17,393 nucleotides of DNA from Bryobacterales bacterium (GTDB taxonomy: Bacteria; Acidobacteriota; Terriglobia; Bryobacterales; Bryobacteraceae), in the NCBI GenBank assembly GCA_003142355.1, contig PLMF01000019.1, positions 1 to 17,393 on the forward strand, read 5' to 3'. A program made the position numbers and the translations under genes. The notes below the pieces were generated by a model, which worked only from the letters and a program-made list of their open reading frames with translations, did not search any database and had not been told where the DNA came from. The stretch's first letter is position 1. Every line of letters begins with the position of its first letter. Below, piece by piece: positions 1 through 7,092 of the stretch.

Positions 1-423
1 GCGCTGGTAGATGCGGTGGAGGCGGGCCTCGTAGCGATGGAGCAGGTTCAGCTCGGGGGAGGAGGCCAGGTCGGAGAAGGCGTTGGCGATACGCGCGGCC
101 TCGTCGCCGGCGGGCTGATTGCGGATGGCCTTTTCCATCAAGCGATCCTCGATGGCCCAGGCGCGGCGGATGCGCCAATTGGCCGCAACCATTTCCTCGA
201 CCATGGCGAACTCGACGCCACCGGCGGGGGCGAAACGCTGGATATGCTGGGTCACGAGGTCGTCAAAACACTCGCTGGATTCGTTTTCCAAGACAACGCA
301 CTTGGCCAGGAGACCGTGGCGGAGGGCGTTGTCGGAGGCGCGTTCTTTCCCCTTAGGGGTGATCGGACCTCGGGAGCGGGCTCCGTTGGCCCGCGAAGAA
401 TTGATTCGTCTGAGTGAACTCAT
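1..423 (-). CDS. Partial acidobacterial-type 'SRANGA/NALRHGLLA' hypothetical protein (N-terminal 141 aa)
   Basis: The minus strand is open from an ATG at 423-421 to the window edge, giving 141 codons with no stop, so the C-terminus lies outside. The first residues read MSSLRRINSSRANGARSRGP, followed by a TPKGKERASDNALRHGLLAK block. This basic N-terminal signature with the NALRHGL core is, to my knowledge, typical of a large paralogous family of unknown function in Solibacter-like Acidobacteriota. The following part contains EEMVAANWRIRRAWAIEDRL and a helical HRYEARLHRIYQR segment. No enzymatic motif is visible. It diverges from the terminase-like gene on the other strand. The high G/C content at third positions resembles that neighbour. 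Function is unknown; a role with the mobile module is only suggested by adjacency. Confidence 0.8.
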   Translation of the reverse strand, partial: MSSLRRINSSRANGARSRGPITPKGKERASDNALRHGLLAKCVVLENESSECFDDLVTQHIQRFAPAGGVEFAMVEEMVAANWRIRRAWAIEDRLMEKAIRNQPAGDEAARIANAFSDLASSPELNLLHRYEARLHRIYQR

Positions 424-601
424 AGCATCCAGTCACAGGATACTACGGAGTCCCTCAATAAACATGTTAACTCGTTTAGTTTCAACGAAAGATTGTTGTG
501 AATGGGATTCGGATCAAGGGGTATTTTGGGCTGTTTTTGAGGGCGCCCATGGTAGAAAGCTCGCGGGGCCGGGGGCCAGGGGCCAGGGGGACGACGAGAA
601 G
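424..601. other. Divergent intergenic region
   Basis: About 180 bases lie between the two divergent genes. The left part (roughly 450-500) is AT-richer than its surroundings and could hold promoters for either gene, but I could not assign a convincing pair of -35 and -10 boxes. The right part is very G-rich and contains tandem GGGGCCA units at 565-590. Short frames here are not supported as genes. Confidence 0.5.
571..583 (+). repeat. 13-bp direct repeat, left copy (GGGGGCCAGGGGC)
   Basis: An identical 13-mer occurs at 2060-2072, so the copies bracket the terminase-like unit just before its start and just before its stop. The sequence is G-rich and simple, and tandem GGGGCCA units continue to 590. 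Chance or slippage can therefore not be excluded. Confidence 0.5.
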
Positions 602-1412
602 ATGTGGGATGCTACGGGCAGGGACCAAAGCGGGAACGGGGATGTGCGAGGTAAGGAAGGGCCTGCTCAGCCGCGGGATGCGGTGGAGTGGGGGAGAGAG
701 CAGCTTGGATTCGAGCCGGACCGGGAGCAAGCGCTGGTGCTGGGGTCGGCCAGCAAGCGGGGACTGCTGAACTGCACCAGGCAGTGGGGGAAATCGACAA
801 TCACGGCGGCGAAACCGGTACACCATGCGTGTACCGAGCCGGAGAGCCTGACGCTGGTGGTGAGCCCAAGCGCGCGGCAGAGCGGCGAATTCGTGCGGAA
901 GGCGGCGGGATTCGCAAGGCGGCTGGGGATGCGGGTGAAGGGCGACGGGGACAACGGGATCTCGCTGGAGTTCCCAAACCGGTCGCGGATCGTGGGACTG
1001 CCAGGGAACGAGCCTACCGCGCGGGGATTCTCGGCGGTGTCGCTACTGCTGGTGGATGAGGCTTCGCGGGTGAGCGACGATCTGTATAAGGCGATCCGGC
1101 CCGGCCCAGAGGGCACCCCGGGCGGTGAGCTCGGGCGCGTTGTGGCTGATGAGCACGCCGTTCGGGAGCCGGGGGTTTTTCTACGAAGCGTGGCAGCGTG
1201 GGGGGCCGGAATGGGAACGGGTGCGGGTTCGGGCGTACGAGTGCCCGCGGATTCAGGGAGCGTTTCTGGAGGAGGAGAGGGTCGCTATGGGGGAGAGGTG
1301 GTTCCGGCAGGAGTACCTGTGCGAGTTCGTGGATTCGGTGAGCGGAGTATTCGAACGCAACCTGGTGGAAGAGGCCATTACGGGGGAATTCGAGCCGCTG
1401 CGGATCTTGTAA
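602..1412 (+). pseudogene. Terminase large subunit-like ATPase domain, disrupted by a frame change
   Basis: The ATPase half of a phage terminase large subunit (packaging motor). From the ATG at 602, residues about 55-66 contain the Walker A-like stretch CTRQWGKST, and residues about 148-154 the Walker B stretch LLLVDEA. A SPSARQSGEF segment lies between them. After YKAIRP (about 1102) this frame becomes low-complexity, while the expected continuation SGALWLMSTPFG with GFFYEAW appears in another frame from about 1122 to the TAA at 1410-1412. Compared with the expected spacing, about 13 extra bases at 1103-1121 explain the shift. The start is uncertain; a GTG near 642 or 685 is also possible. 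No other phage packaging or capsid genes are nearby, so this looks like an orphan or domesticated copy rather than part of a prophage. Alternative: a sequencing or assembly error. Confidence 0.7.
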
Positions 1413-1413
1413 C

Positions 1414-2079
1414 ATGACGCCGGTCACGGGGCAGTATTTCGTGGGGGTGGACCTGGGGCAAAGCCAGGACTTCACAGCCATCGCGGTGTTGCAGCGGGCG
1501 GAGATGGTCGGGGAGTGGGACCCGGTGATGTTTGCCTGGCGGAAGACGATCGCGCTGCGACTGCGGCACCTGGAGCGGGTGGCACTGGGGACGCCGTATA
1601 CGGAGGTGGTGGAGCGGGTGGCGGTGGTTACGCGCTCGGCCGAGCTGGCGGGGCAATGCCACCTGATCGCGGATGCGACGGGGGTGGGGCGGCCGGTAAT
1701 GGACATGCTGCGGAGCGCGGAGCTGGGGTGCCGCAGGCTGTGGCCGGTGGTGATCACGAGCGGCGACACGGAGAGGTACGCGGACGGATATTACCGGGTG
1801 CCGAAGCGGGACCTGATTGTGGGACTACAGTTGCTGCTACAGCGCAGGGGGCTACAGATAGCGGCGGGGATGAAGTTCGGGCCGGTGCTGGCACGGGAGA
1901 TGGCGGAGATGCGGGTGAAGATCACACCCAGCGGGAACGAGCAGTACGGGGCATGGCGGGAAGGCGAGCACGACGATTTGGTACTGGCGGTGGCGCTGGC
2001 GTGCTGGGGGGTGCGGAAGGCGTGGCCGTGTGCGCCGCATGGGGAGGAGGCGTACTGGAGGGGGCCAGGGGCTGGGTAG
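1414..2079 (+). CDS. Terminase large subunit-like nuclease domain (RNase H fold)
   Basis: This 221-residue frame starts one base after the stop of the ATPase half and carries the nuclease part of a terminase large subunit. Residues 10-21 (VGVDLGQSQDFT) give the first acidic site, D13, of the RNase H-like fold. IADATGVGRP around D87 gives the second, and GEHDDLVLA with D187/D188 near the C-terminus gives the third. All three metal-ligand positions are therefore kept. In many terminases the ATPase and nuclease form a single chain; here they are separated by TAA-C-ATG. This may be a natural gene split with translational coupling or a second lesion. The stop is TAG at 2077-2079. No terminator is visible downstream. 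Confidence 0.7.
   Translation: MTPVTGQYFVGVDLGQSQDFTAIAVLQRAEMVGEWDPVMFAWRKTIALRLRHLERVALGTPYTEVVERVAVVTRSAELAGQCHLIADATGVGRPVMDMLRSAELGCRRLWPVVITSGDTERYADGYYRVPKRDLIVGLQLLLQRRGLQIAAGMKFGPVLAREMAEMRVKITPSGNEQYGAWREGEHDDLVLAVALACWGVRKAWPCAPHGEEAYWRGPGAG
2060..2072 (+). repeat. 13-bp direct repeat, right copy (GGGGGCCAGGGGC)
   Basis: Exact match to 571-583. It lies inside the last codons of the nuclease frame. See the left copy for caveats. Confidence 0.5.
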
Positions 2080-2194
2080 GGGGTACGAGATGGCCCTTTC
2101 CGCCGGGGGCGGTAACCGTGATCGGACTTCCCCAGCCGTCGATTGCCATGCTCACCTGGCCTTGTCGATGGGGATTCGCCGGCACGCTGGCCGA
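2080..2194. other. Convergent intergenic spacer
   Basis: This spacer separates the terminase-like unit from the 3' end of the large minus-strand operon. It contains a short CCGCC-GGG-GGCGG hairpin at 2100-2112 with no T-tract on either side. I see no convincing intrinsic terminator for either transcript. Confidence 0.5.
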
Positions 2195-2476
2195 TTAACG
2201 ACGCGGTCGTTTCCCGACCTTGCGTGTCGTCTGCGCCGCCTTCACCCGCCTCTTGTTATCTTCAGAAACAACGTCGTGATTCTTGGTAGCCGCATCTGTA
2301 GAACCGGCCACCGTTCGCCTACGTGCGTCTACAGCCTGCTGCCTCTGCAGTACGATTTCCCGCTTCTGCATTTCGAAAATGCCAGAGACGTAGAAAATGC
2401 CAAAGGCGATGAAAATCACGCCTTCGCATGTTCCGTGTTTTTCGACGGGTCGCGGAGGACTTTCGAGAGTGCTCAC
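2195..2476 (-). CDS. Small basic protein with one predicted membrane segment
   Basis: A 93-residue protein, not recognised. Its GTG start (2476-2474) overlaps the TGA of the preceding gene by four bases (GTGA), a usual sign of translational coupling, and this is the main reason to accept it. Residues about 16-36 (GVIFIAFGIFYVSGIFEM) form one hydrophobic segment. The rest, from about 37 to 93, is polar and strongly basic, ending KRRVKAAQTTRKVGKRPRR, which predicts a cytoplasmic tail by the positive-inside rule. It is the last gene of the eight-gene block and could be a small accessory subunit of the envelope complex. No known domain is visible. Whether it is translated is moderately certain. 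Confidence 0.6.
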   Translation of the reverse strand: MSTLESPPRPVEKHGTCEGVIFIAFGIFYVSGIFEMQKREIVLQRQQAVDARRRTVAGSTDAATKNHDVVSEDNKRRVKAAQTTRKVGKRPRR

Positions 2477-4506
2477 TCCTCGACCTTGACCTCAACCTGC
2501 ATCTGGCCCTTCGGCAGGATACGGTAGTTCTTGCCCCTGATCCGCTCGATGATTGCAGGTCTGAGGATCCGCTTCACGATTGAGGGAACGATGGGCGGAT
2601 TATCGATGAGTCGCGAGAGCACGGTGACGTGGTTATCTAGCAAGAACTCCCCCAGTGGGATAAACACCAGCGCGCGCTTGCCCGCCGACTCCACGACGCT
2701 CACCGCAACTTGGTAGAGGTCCCGCCCCCGCAAGGGTGCGCTTGGCCGACCCCCTGAATCCAGGGGTATCACACCGCCATCGGTCTCTGCCAGTTCAGCC
2801 AACACCAGGCAATCTTTCTCAAAATCGAAACGGAGCCAAGCGAGCTTCGCCTTCCAGCCATGGCCAAGGCCGCTCGCCGCTATGCCAAGCTGCTCTTTCA
2901 CAAGGAGAACGCGAACCAGGTAATCTTCGGCTCCTGCTCCCCCTTCTAGTGCCGCTTTGTCCATCTCGGGTTGCCACCACCTGGCAGGCATTTCACCAAG
3001 CAACGCCTGCGCCTCATCGTCCTCCGCCTCAGCCTTGGCCGGCGGAGCAGGGCCCGCTTCGGCCGGCGGCCCGGAGGCTGCCTCGACGGGTATTACCGCG
3101 GGGGCCGTCACAGCCCCTACGGTGGGCCCCGCTAGGAGGGCGCGCTCCAGTAGCATGATGATGTGTTCGGAGAGGGATAGTTGGCTGTTGCCGGTCAATA
3201 TCCGGCCCTTCGCAGCAAGCGTCCTTTTGCCGGGCGCGCCCTTTAGGACGGCGGGTCTGAAAACGCGCAGCGTCATGCGATCATCGGATGTTGTTGTATC
3301 TCCGCCCTCAAACAACAGCCTGAGCAGCGCGTTGTCGGCCACGGTGAAACGATGAGGCGCAGGCACAATCAACTTGGAGCCGTCCGCCGGAATTTCGCAG
3401 GCCAGCCAGGTACCAGGCTTGGCGTTGCCTCTGACCTCAAGTCGTTTCGGACTGCCTGGATCCTCTTGTACAGACACCCAATCTAGCGATATGCCAGGGA
3501 ATTCGGAGAAACGGTCAGATGCCGCCTTCTTCAAGTCGATGCGTGGGTTGCCACTGGCCAGCAGGTCGTTTGCAAGCTGGCATATCTGCACACCGGCTCT
3601 CCACCTATCCCGATCGGAGCCGTACGATCCCGTCCGGAGAATACCCTCGCGAGCCCAAGCGTCGAGGAGGCGCGCGTCGCGAACCGGGAGTTGCTTTAGT
3701 TTGTCCACTTCATCGCAAAGTTCGTTCGTGCGCCGCAGAACTTCGCGCAATCGTGAATCCAACTCCTCCTCGATCCGTCGCATGGAATCGAGTTCCGAAC
3801 CGGGGGCCTCTACGTGTTGGCGAGTGGATTCCAGCGCTTCTTTGAACTTTCGCTCCAACGCCAGTACATGTACCTCCAATTTTCGCTGTGAGTTCTGCTC
3901 AATCGGTCCTGGCCCCAGCAGTGGAGCTTGCGGAGGAGCGTCAAGGATTGCTAGCCCTTTAGCTGGAACGCGAGTACGATTCTCGCGGCGGGCCAGGAAC
4001 CTGCGACGGAACGTTACCGCAAGCAGCAATGAGAGAAAAGTGAATCCCCAAAGTACGGTGCCTACCCAGCCGAGATCCGCTTTGTGGAGCCAGTATTCCA
4101 CTCGTCCCGGGCCGAAGGCAACATGCAGAATCTCGGTAGAGGCCCCTTCCCCAGGCAGTACCGAGCTAATGACCAGATTGGTAGACAGGTTGAGATGCGA
4201 GATGAATTCAACATTCACCTGATGGCCGGGCCCCGCTTCGACCGTGCCGTCCTTGAGGGTGCTGGCTGCGTAGACAATGTCCGCGTCGACGATCTGGACC
4301 ACGAACTTGGCCGCATGCGAAGACAGAACTGTGACACTAGTTGAGTAAATGGAGCCGTTCAGCCGGTCGGCCCGCGCATGCACACTCTCGCCGCCGGCCA
4401 ATTTCGATTGGTACTCCGGGTCTGGCTCATCACATCCGGATAGCGCCAGGGTCAGAAGAACCAGGCCGGCAATGCCAAACTTCCTTCGCCAAACCAAAGC
4501 CTTCAT
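2473..4506 (-). CDS. Bitopic coiled-coil lipoprotein, paralogue of the upstream 853-aa protein
   Basis: This 677-residue protein is not recognised as a named family. The N-terminus is a lipoprotein signal peptide with lipobox LSGC (Cys25). Residues 26-145 should lie outside the inner membrane. A second hydrophobic segment at about 146-166 is followed by an arginine-rich stretch (RRRFLARRENRTR), predicting that the remainder is cytoplasmic. Residues about 205-272 are heptad-like and charged, consistent with a coiled coil. A middle domain (about 367-436) and a C-terminal domain (about 593-662) match the corresponding regions of the preceding gene's product: KLIVPAPHRF versus LLVFPAHPWA, and RPAIIERIRGKNYRI versus RPLVLSWIGGQEYQV. 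An Ala/Pro-rich linker lies at about 467-495. ATG at 4506 shares one base with the upstream stop (TGATG), so translation is probably coupled; no good Shine-Dalgarno is seen. A lipoprotein with a membrane crossing and a large cytoplasmic part is unusual. Likely an adaptor between envelope and cytoplasmic partners (inference). Confidence 0.75.
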   Translation of the reverse strand: MKALVWRRKFGIAGLVLLTLALSGCDEPDPEYQSKLAGGESVHARADRLNGSIYSTSVTVLSSHAAKFVVQIVDADIVYAASTLKDGTVEAGPGHQVNVEFISHLNLSTNLVISSVLPGEGASTEILHVAFGPGRVEYWLHKADLGWVGTVLWGFTFLSLLLAVTFRRRFLARRENRTRVPAKGLAILDAPPQAPLLGPGPIEQNSQRKLEVHVLALERKFKEALESTRQHVEAPGSELDSMRRIEEELDSRLREVLRRTNELCDEVDKLKQLPVRDARLLDAWAREGILRTGSYGSDRDRWRAGVQICQLANDLLASGNPRIDLKKAASDRFSEFPGISLDWVSVQEDPGSPKRLEVRGNAKPGTWLACEIPADGSKLIVPAPHRFTVADNALLRLLFEGGDTTTSDDRMTLRVFRPAVLKGAPGKRTLAAKGRILTGNSQLSLSEHIIMLLERALLAGPTVGAVTAPAVIPVEAASGPPAEAGPAPPAKAEAEDDEAQALLGEMPARWWQPEMDKAALEGGAGAEDYLVRVLLVKEQLGIAASGLGHGWKAKLAWLRFDFEKDCLVLAELAETDGGVIPLDSGGRPSAPLRGRDLYQVAVSVVESAGKRALVFIPLGEFLLDNHVTVLSRLIDNPPIVPSIVKRILRPAIIERIRGKNYRILPKGQMQVEVKVEE

Positions 4507-7067
4507 CAGAGTTTTAGCTTTCTGATTACCTGATACTCCTGCCCTCCAATCCAGCTAAGGACTAGCGGCCTTTGGCCCAAGCTCACGCTTGTCCTCGATG
4601 CTCCGATATCATCCTCATCCACGGGCAGAAGGTCTGCTAGTCCGACGCAGTAAGTTTCCCAGTATCGACCGCTGGGGAGTACGCCGTAAAGGTGATTGTC
4701 ACGTTCGACGGCGCAGAAGACTCTGCGCAGCTCCCCACCCGTCAACGTCAGTCTGTCGGGTGGATCTTCGGTTTGCACGGAGCCCGCTTCCCGACGAACA
4801 GGCAACACCTTCCACCCGGCGCCTGCCCTCCACGTCGCGCACAGGCGCGCCGAATCGCCAAACATCTCTTTCATCGCCGCGAGCAGCCGGTCCAGCCCCA
4901 ACAGGTACTCCTCGAACGACGACAGCTTGTCACCGGCCGATCCGCTGCCACGCGCGACCGCCGCTACTATGTCCTCCGTACCCCCCGTAGGGTCCAATGC
5001 ATCGGCGGCCGGCTGTGGTTCCGGGTCTGTCCTTGTAGAGGGCGGCTCTGGAGCAAGCATCGGGCCTAATGGTTTCGAAGCATCGGCCGAAACATCGGGC
5101 GGGATTCTCTCGGGCACCTCGAAATAGTCCGCTGCTTGGCCCGCTTCGCCGTTGGCTGTCAGAGACTGGGTGTCTGAAGCTTCGTCGCCTGATACTCCAC
5201 CTGGAAACATGCGGCCCGGAAACTGCCCCTGCGCAAGCCGATCATTCATTTTCTCGAGCTGCCCAGACAACTGCTTATGACTGAGTTTGATATCAGCGCA
5301 GTCTTTCTTAACCTGCTCAAAAGCGGTGTTGAGCTCGGCATAGGCCTTCTTAAGCTGGCTGTACTCCTCGCCTAGGATCCCCAATTCGCCGCGTAATGCG
5401 TCGATCCGCTTGTCTGCCGGGTCGTTACCCCGACTCTCGGGGACCTTGGCCAGGGGGATATGATTCTGAAACTGACGAGCATTCGAGTCCGCCTGCAACA
5501 CAGGGGGCCGACCCTTCAACTGAATCGCGCCACGCGCGGACACCCGGTACGAATTGCCCATAGATCCGGGAGTCAAGCGCGCCGCCAGGACGATCGATTC
5601 CACCCTGTCCTGCTCGGTAGCGGACAATATCCCGTCAAACATCACCCCCAAAAGCGAATAGGTTCTTGAATTTAGCGCCCATGGGTGAGCCGGGAAAACT
5701 AGCAAATCATCCTCTTGCGGATAGCGGATGAATGCGATCTCGCCGCCGGAAACGCGGCTGGTCTGGATGTCCTTCCTCGAATCGCTGCGAAGCTCATCCC
5801 GGTTCTCGACATTGAAAGAGCCAACCTGACTTCCGGGGAGCATGCCGCGGGCGGCATCCGCCAAGTCGACCTTCTGCAGGATGACCCGATTCGCGATCCC
5901 TGCCACCTCCTTCTGTTGAGCCTCTGTCCCGCTGTTGAGCAAGCGCAAGGACTGGTAGGCGATGCTCACGGACTTCAGATCTTCCGACAGCAGCTTGGTC
6001 ATATCATCGAGACTCCTCACTTGATCCTGCAGAGCTACCCGCTTTGTCCGCTCCTCGTCTTGCTGTTTTTGCAGGCCGATGAGCGCTGCTAGTCGTTCGA
6101 GCATGGACTTCTCCAGATCCTGCAGCTCTTGCTGCAACTTTGCGACGGGCTCCAACCGGGCCAGCAGCGACTGCTCTAGACCTGCCTGCTCCTGTTGATC
6201 CCTGCTGACGACCGAATCCGTCTGAGGGCCTTCTTGCGTCTTCACAGGCGCCGTTTCCGAACTCAAAGCGGGCAACACCGGCCGAGCCGCCGAGGGCAAG
6301 CTCGATTCGTCGGGCCGGTTCAGAGGTTTGTCGACCCTCAGGCGGTGCCGCCGGTTCACAAGATGGTACACTCCGCCAATCGCGAGAAACGCTGCCAGGA
6401 GCAAGTTGGAGCATCCAAGCAGCAGCACCAGCAACAAACACGAGAGAGTGACGCGCTGAATCCACGTATTCTTTATCGGCAGAACCACGGAGAATTCTAG
6501 CCCCGACCTATCCCCATTCGGTTGCCGCGCGCTCGGAACTGTGGACTTCTTCTGCTCCGCCGCGCTCCCTGGCTGTGGGCTCGCGGTGATGGGAGGATTC
6601 GCGGGCACATTCTGGCTACCGGCAAGAGGTACCGAGGCGGCGGGCCGGGGAGGTTCTGGACAGCCCGCGCTCTTGGCAAGCGTTGTCCAATTCTGGCCGA
6701 GGTCCGAGACGAGCGTCAGGCCACTTCCGGGTTCTACCGCTTGGAAAGGCAATGCCCAACTCTTATCGGGACTTCTGGAGACCGTCAGAGAAAACTCAAG
6801 CTCTCGGCCGTTAACCCGATACGCAACTGCGTTAACTCCGTGGCTGCTCCAGTAGCTCGGAGGATCTCCCTGCCCCACCGGACTGATCGTGAGCTTGCCG
6901 CTGTCGGCAATCGTCAGTCCGTTCGGCGGTGAAACCGAAAACTCCCACTTCACTGTGCAACTATCGACTGATTGTGCCACTGGTCTGATTATGGTCGGAG
7001 TGGCAGTTAGGCCCGGAATCGCGAGAAATGCAGGGATGATCAATGCCTTATTCAAGCTTCGAGCCAT
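4506..7067 (-). CDS. Bitopic coiled-coil membrane protein with extracytoplasmic N-terminal domain
   Basis: An 853-residue protein of unrecognised family. Residues 1-23 form a plausible Sec signal peptide (ALIIPAFLAIPGLTA). Residues about 30-135 look like a beta-rich extracytoplasmic domain, followed by a Pro/Ser/Ala-rich linker (about 137-190). The transmembrane segment is about 206-237 and is followed by NRRHRLR, so the C-terminal two thirds should be cytoplasmic. Two coiled-coil-like stretches are visible, at about 288-370 and 552-612. Between them lies a domain (about 443-514), and at the end another (about 777-848), both shared with the next gene's product, implying an old gene duplication. 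A Pro/Ala/Asp-rich linker covers about 650-700. It starts 25 nt after the actin-like gene with only a weak ribosome site. Role inferred: membrane anchor or scaffold for the cytoplasmic filament-type proteins. Confidence 0.75.
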   Translation of the reverse strand: MARSLNKALIIPAFLAIPGLTATPTIIRPVAQSVDSCTVKWEFSVSPPNGLTIADSGKLTISPVGQGDPPSYWSSHGVNAVAYRVNGRELEFSLTVSRSPDKSWALPFQAVEPGSGLTLVSDLGQNWTTLAKSAGCPEPPRPAASVPLAGSQNVPANPPITASPQPGSAAEQKKSTVPSARQPNGDRSGLEFSVVLPIKNTWIQRVTLSCLLLVLLLGCSNLLLAAFLAIGGVYHLVNRRHRLRVDKPLNRPDESSLPSAARPVLPALSSETAPVKTQEGPQTDSVVSRDQQEQAGLEQSLLARLEPVAKLQQELQDLEKSMLERLAALIGLQKQQDEERTKRVALQDQVRSLDDMTKLLSEDLKSVSIAYQSLRLLNSGTEAQQKEVAGIANRVILQKVDLADAARGMLPGSQVGSFNVENRDELRSDSRKDIQTSRVSGGEIAFIRYPQEDDLLVFPAHPWALNSRTYSLLGVMFDGILSATEQDRVESIVLAARLTPGSMGNSYRVSARGAIQLKGRPPVLQADSNARQFQNHIPLAKVPESRGNDPADKRIDALRGELGILGEEYSQLKKAYAELNTAFEQVKKDCADIKLSHKQLSGQLEKMNDRLAQGQFPGRMFPGGVSGDEASDTQSLTANGEAGQAADYFEVPERIPPDVSADASKPLGPMLAPEPPSTRTDPEPQPAADALDPTGGTEDIVAAVARGSGSAGDKLSSFEEYLLGLDRLLAAMKEMFGDSARLCATWRAGAGWKVLPVRREAGSVQTEDPPDRLTLTGGELRRVFCAVERDNHLYGVLPSGRYWETYCVGLADLLPVDEDDIGASRTSVSLGQRPLVLSWIGGQEYQVIRKLKL

Positions 7068-7092
7068 GCGTCGCCGCCCGTTCGGAAGAGAA

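Noticed and set aside
16..417. Plus-strand open frame at the left edge
   Set aside because: Antisense shadow of the minus-strand 'SRANGA' family gene, which has the recognisable motif.
2100..2112. CCGCC-GGG-GGCGG hairpin as terminator between convergent units
   Set aside because: Only five pairs and no T-tract on either strand.
3374..4222. Long plus-strand open frame (282 codons) opposite the 677-aa gene
   Set aside because: Ser/Arg-rich translation without motifs, fully antisense to a gene with clear topology and homology to its neighbour.
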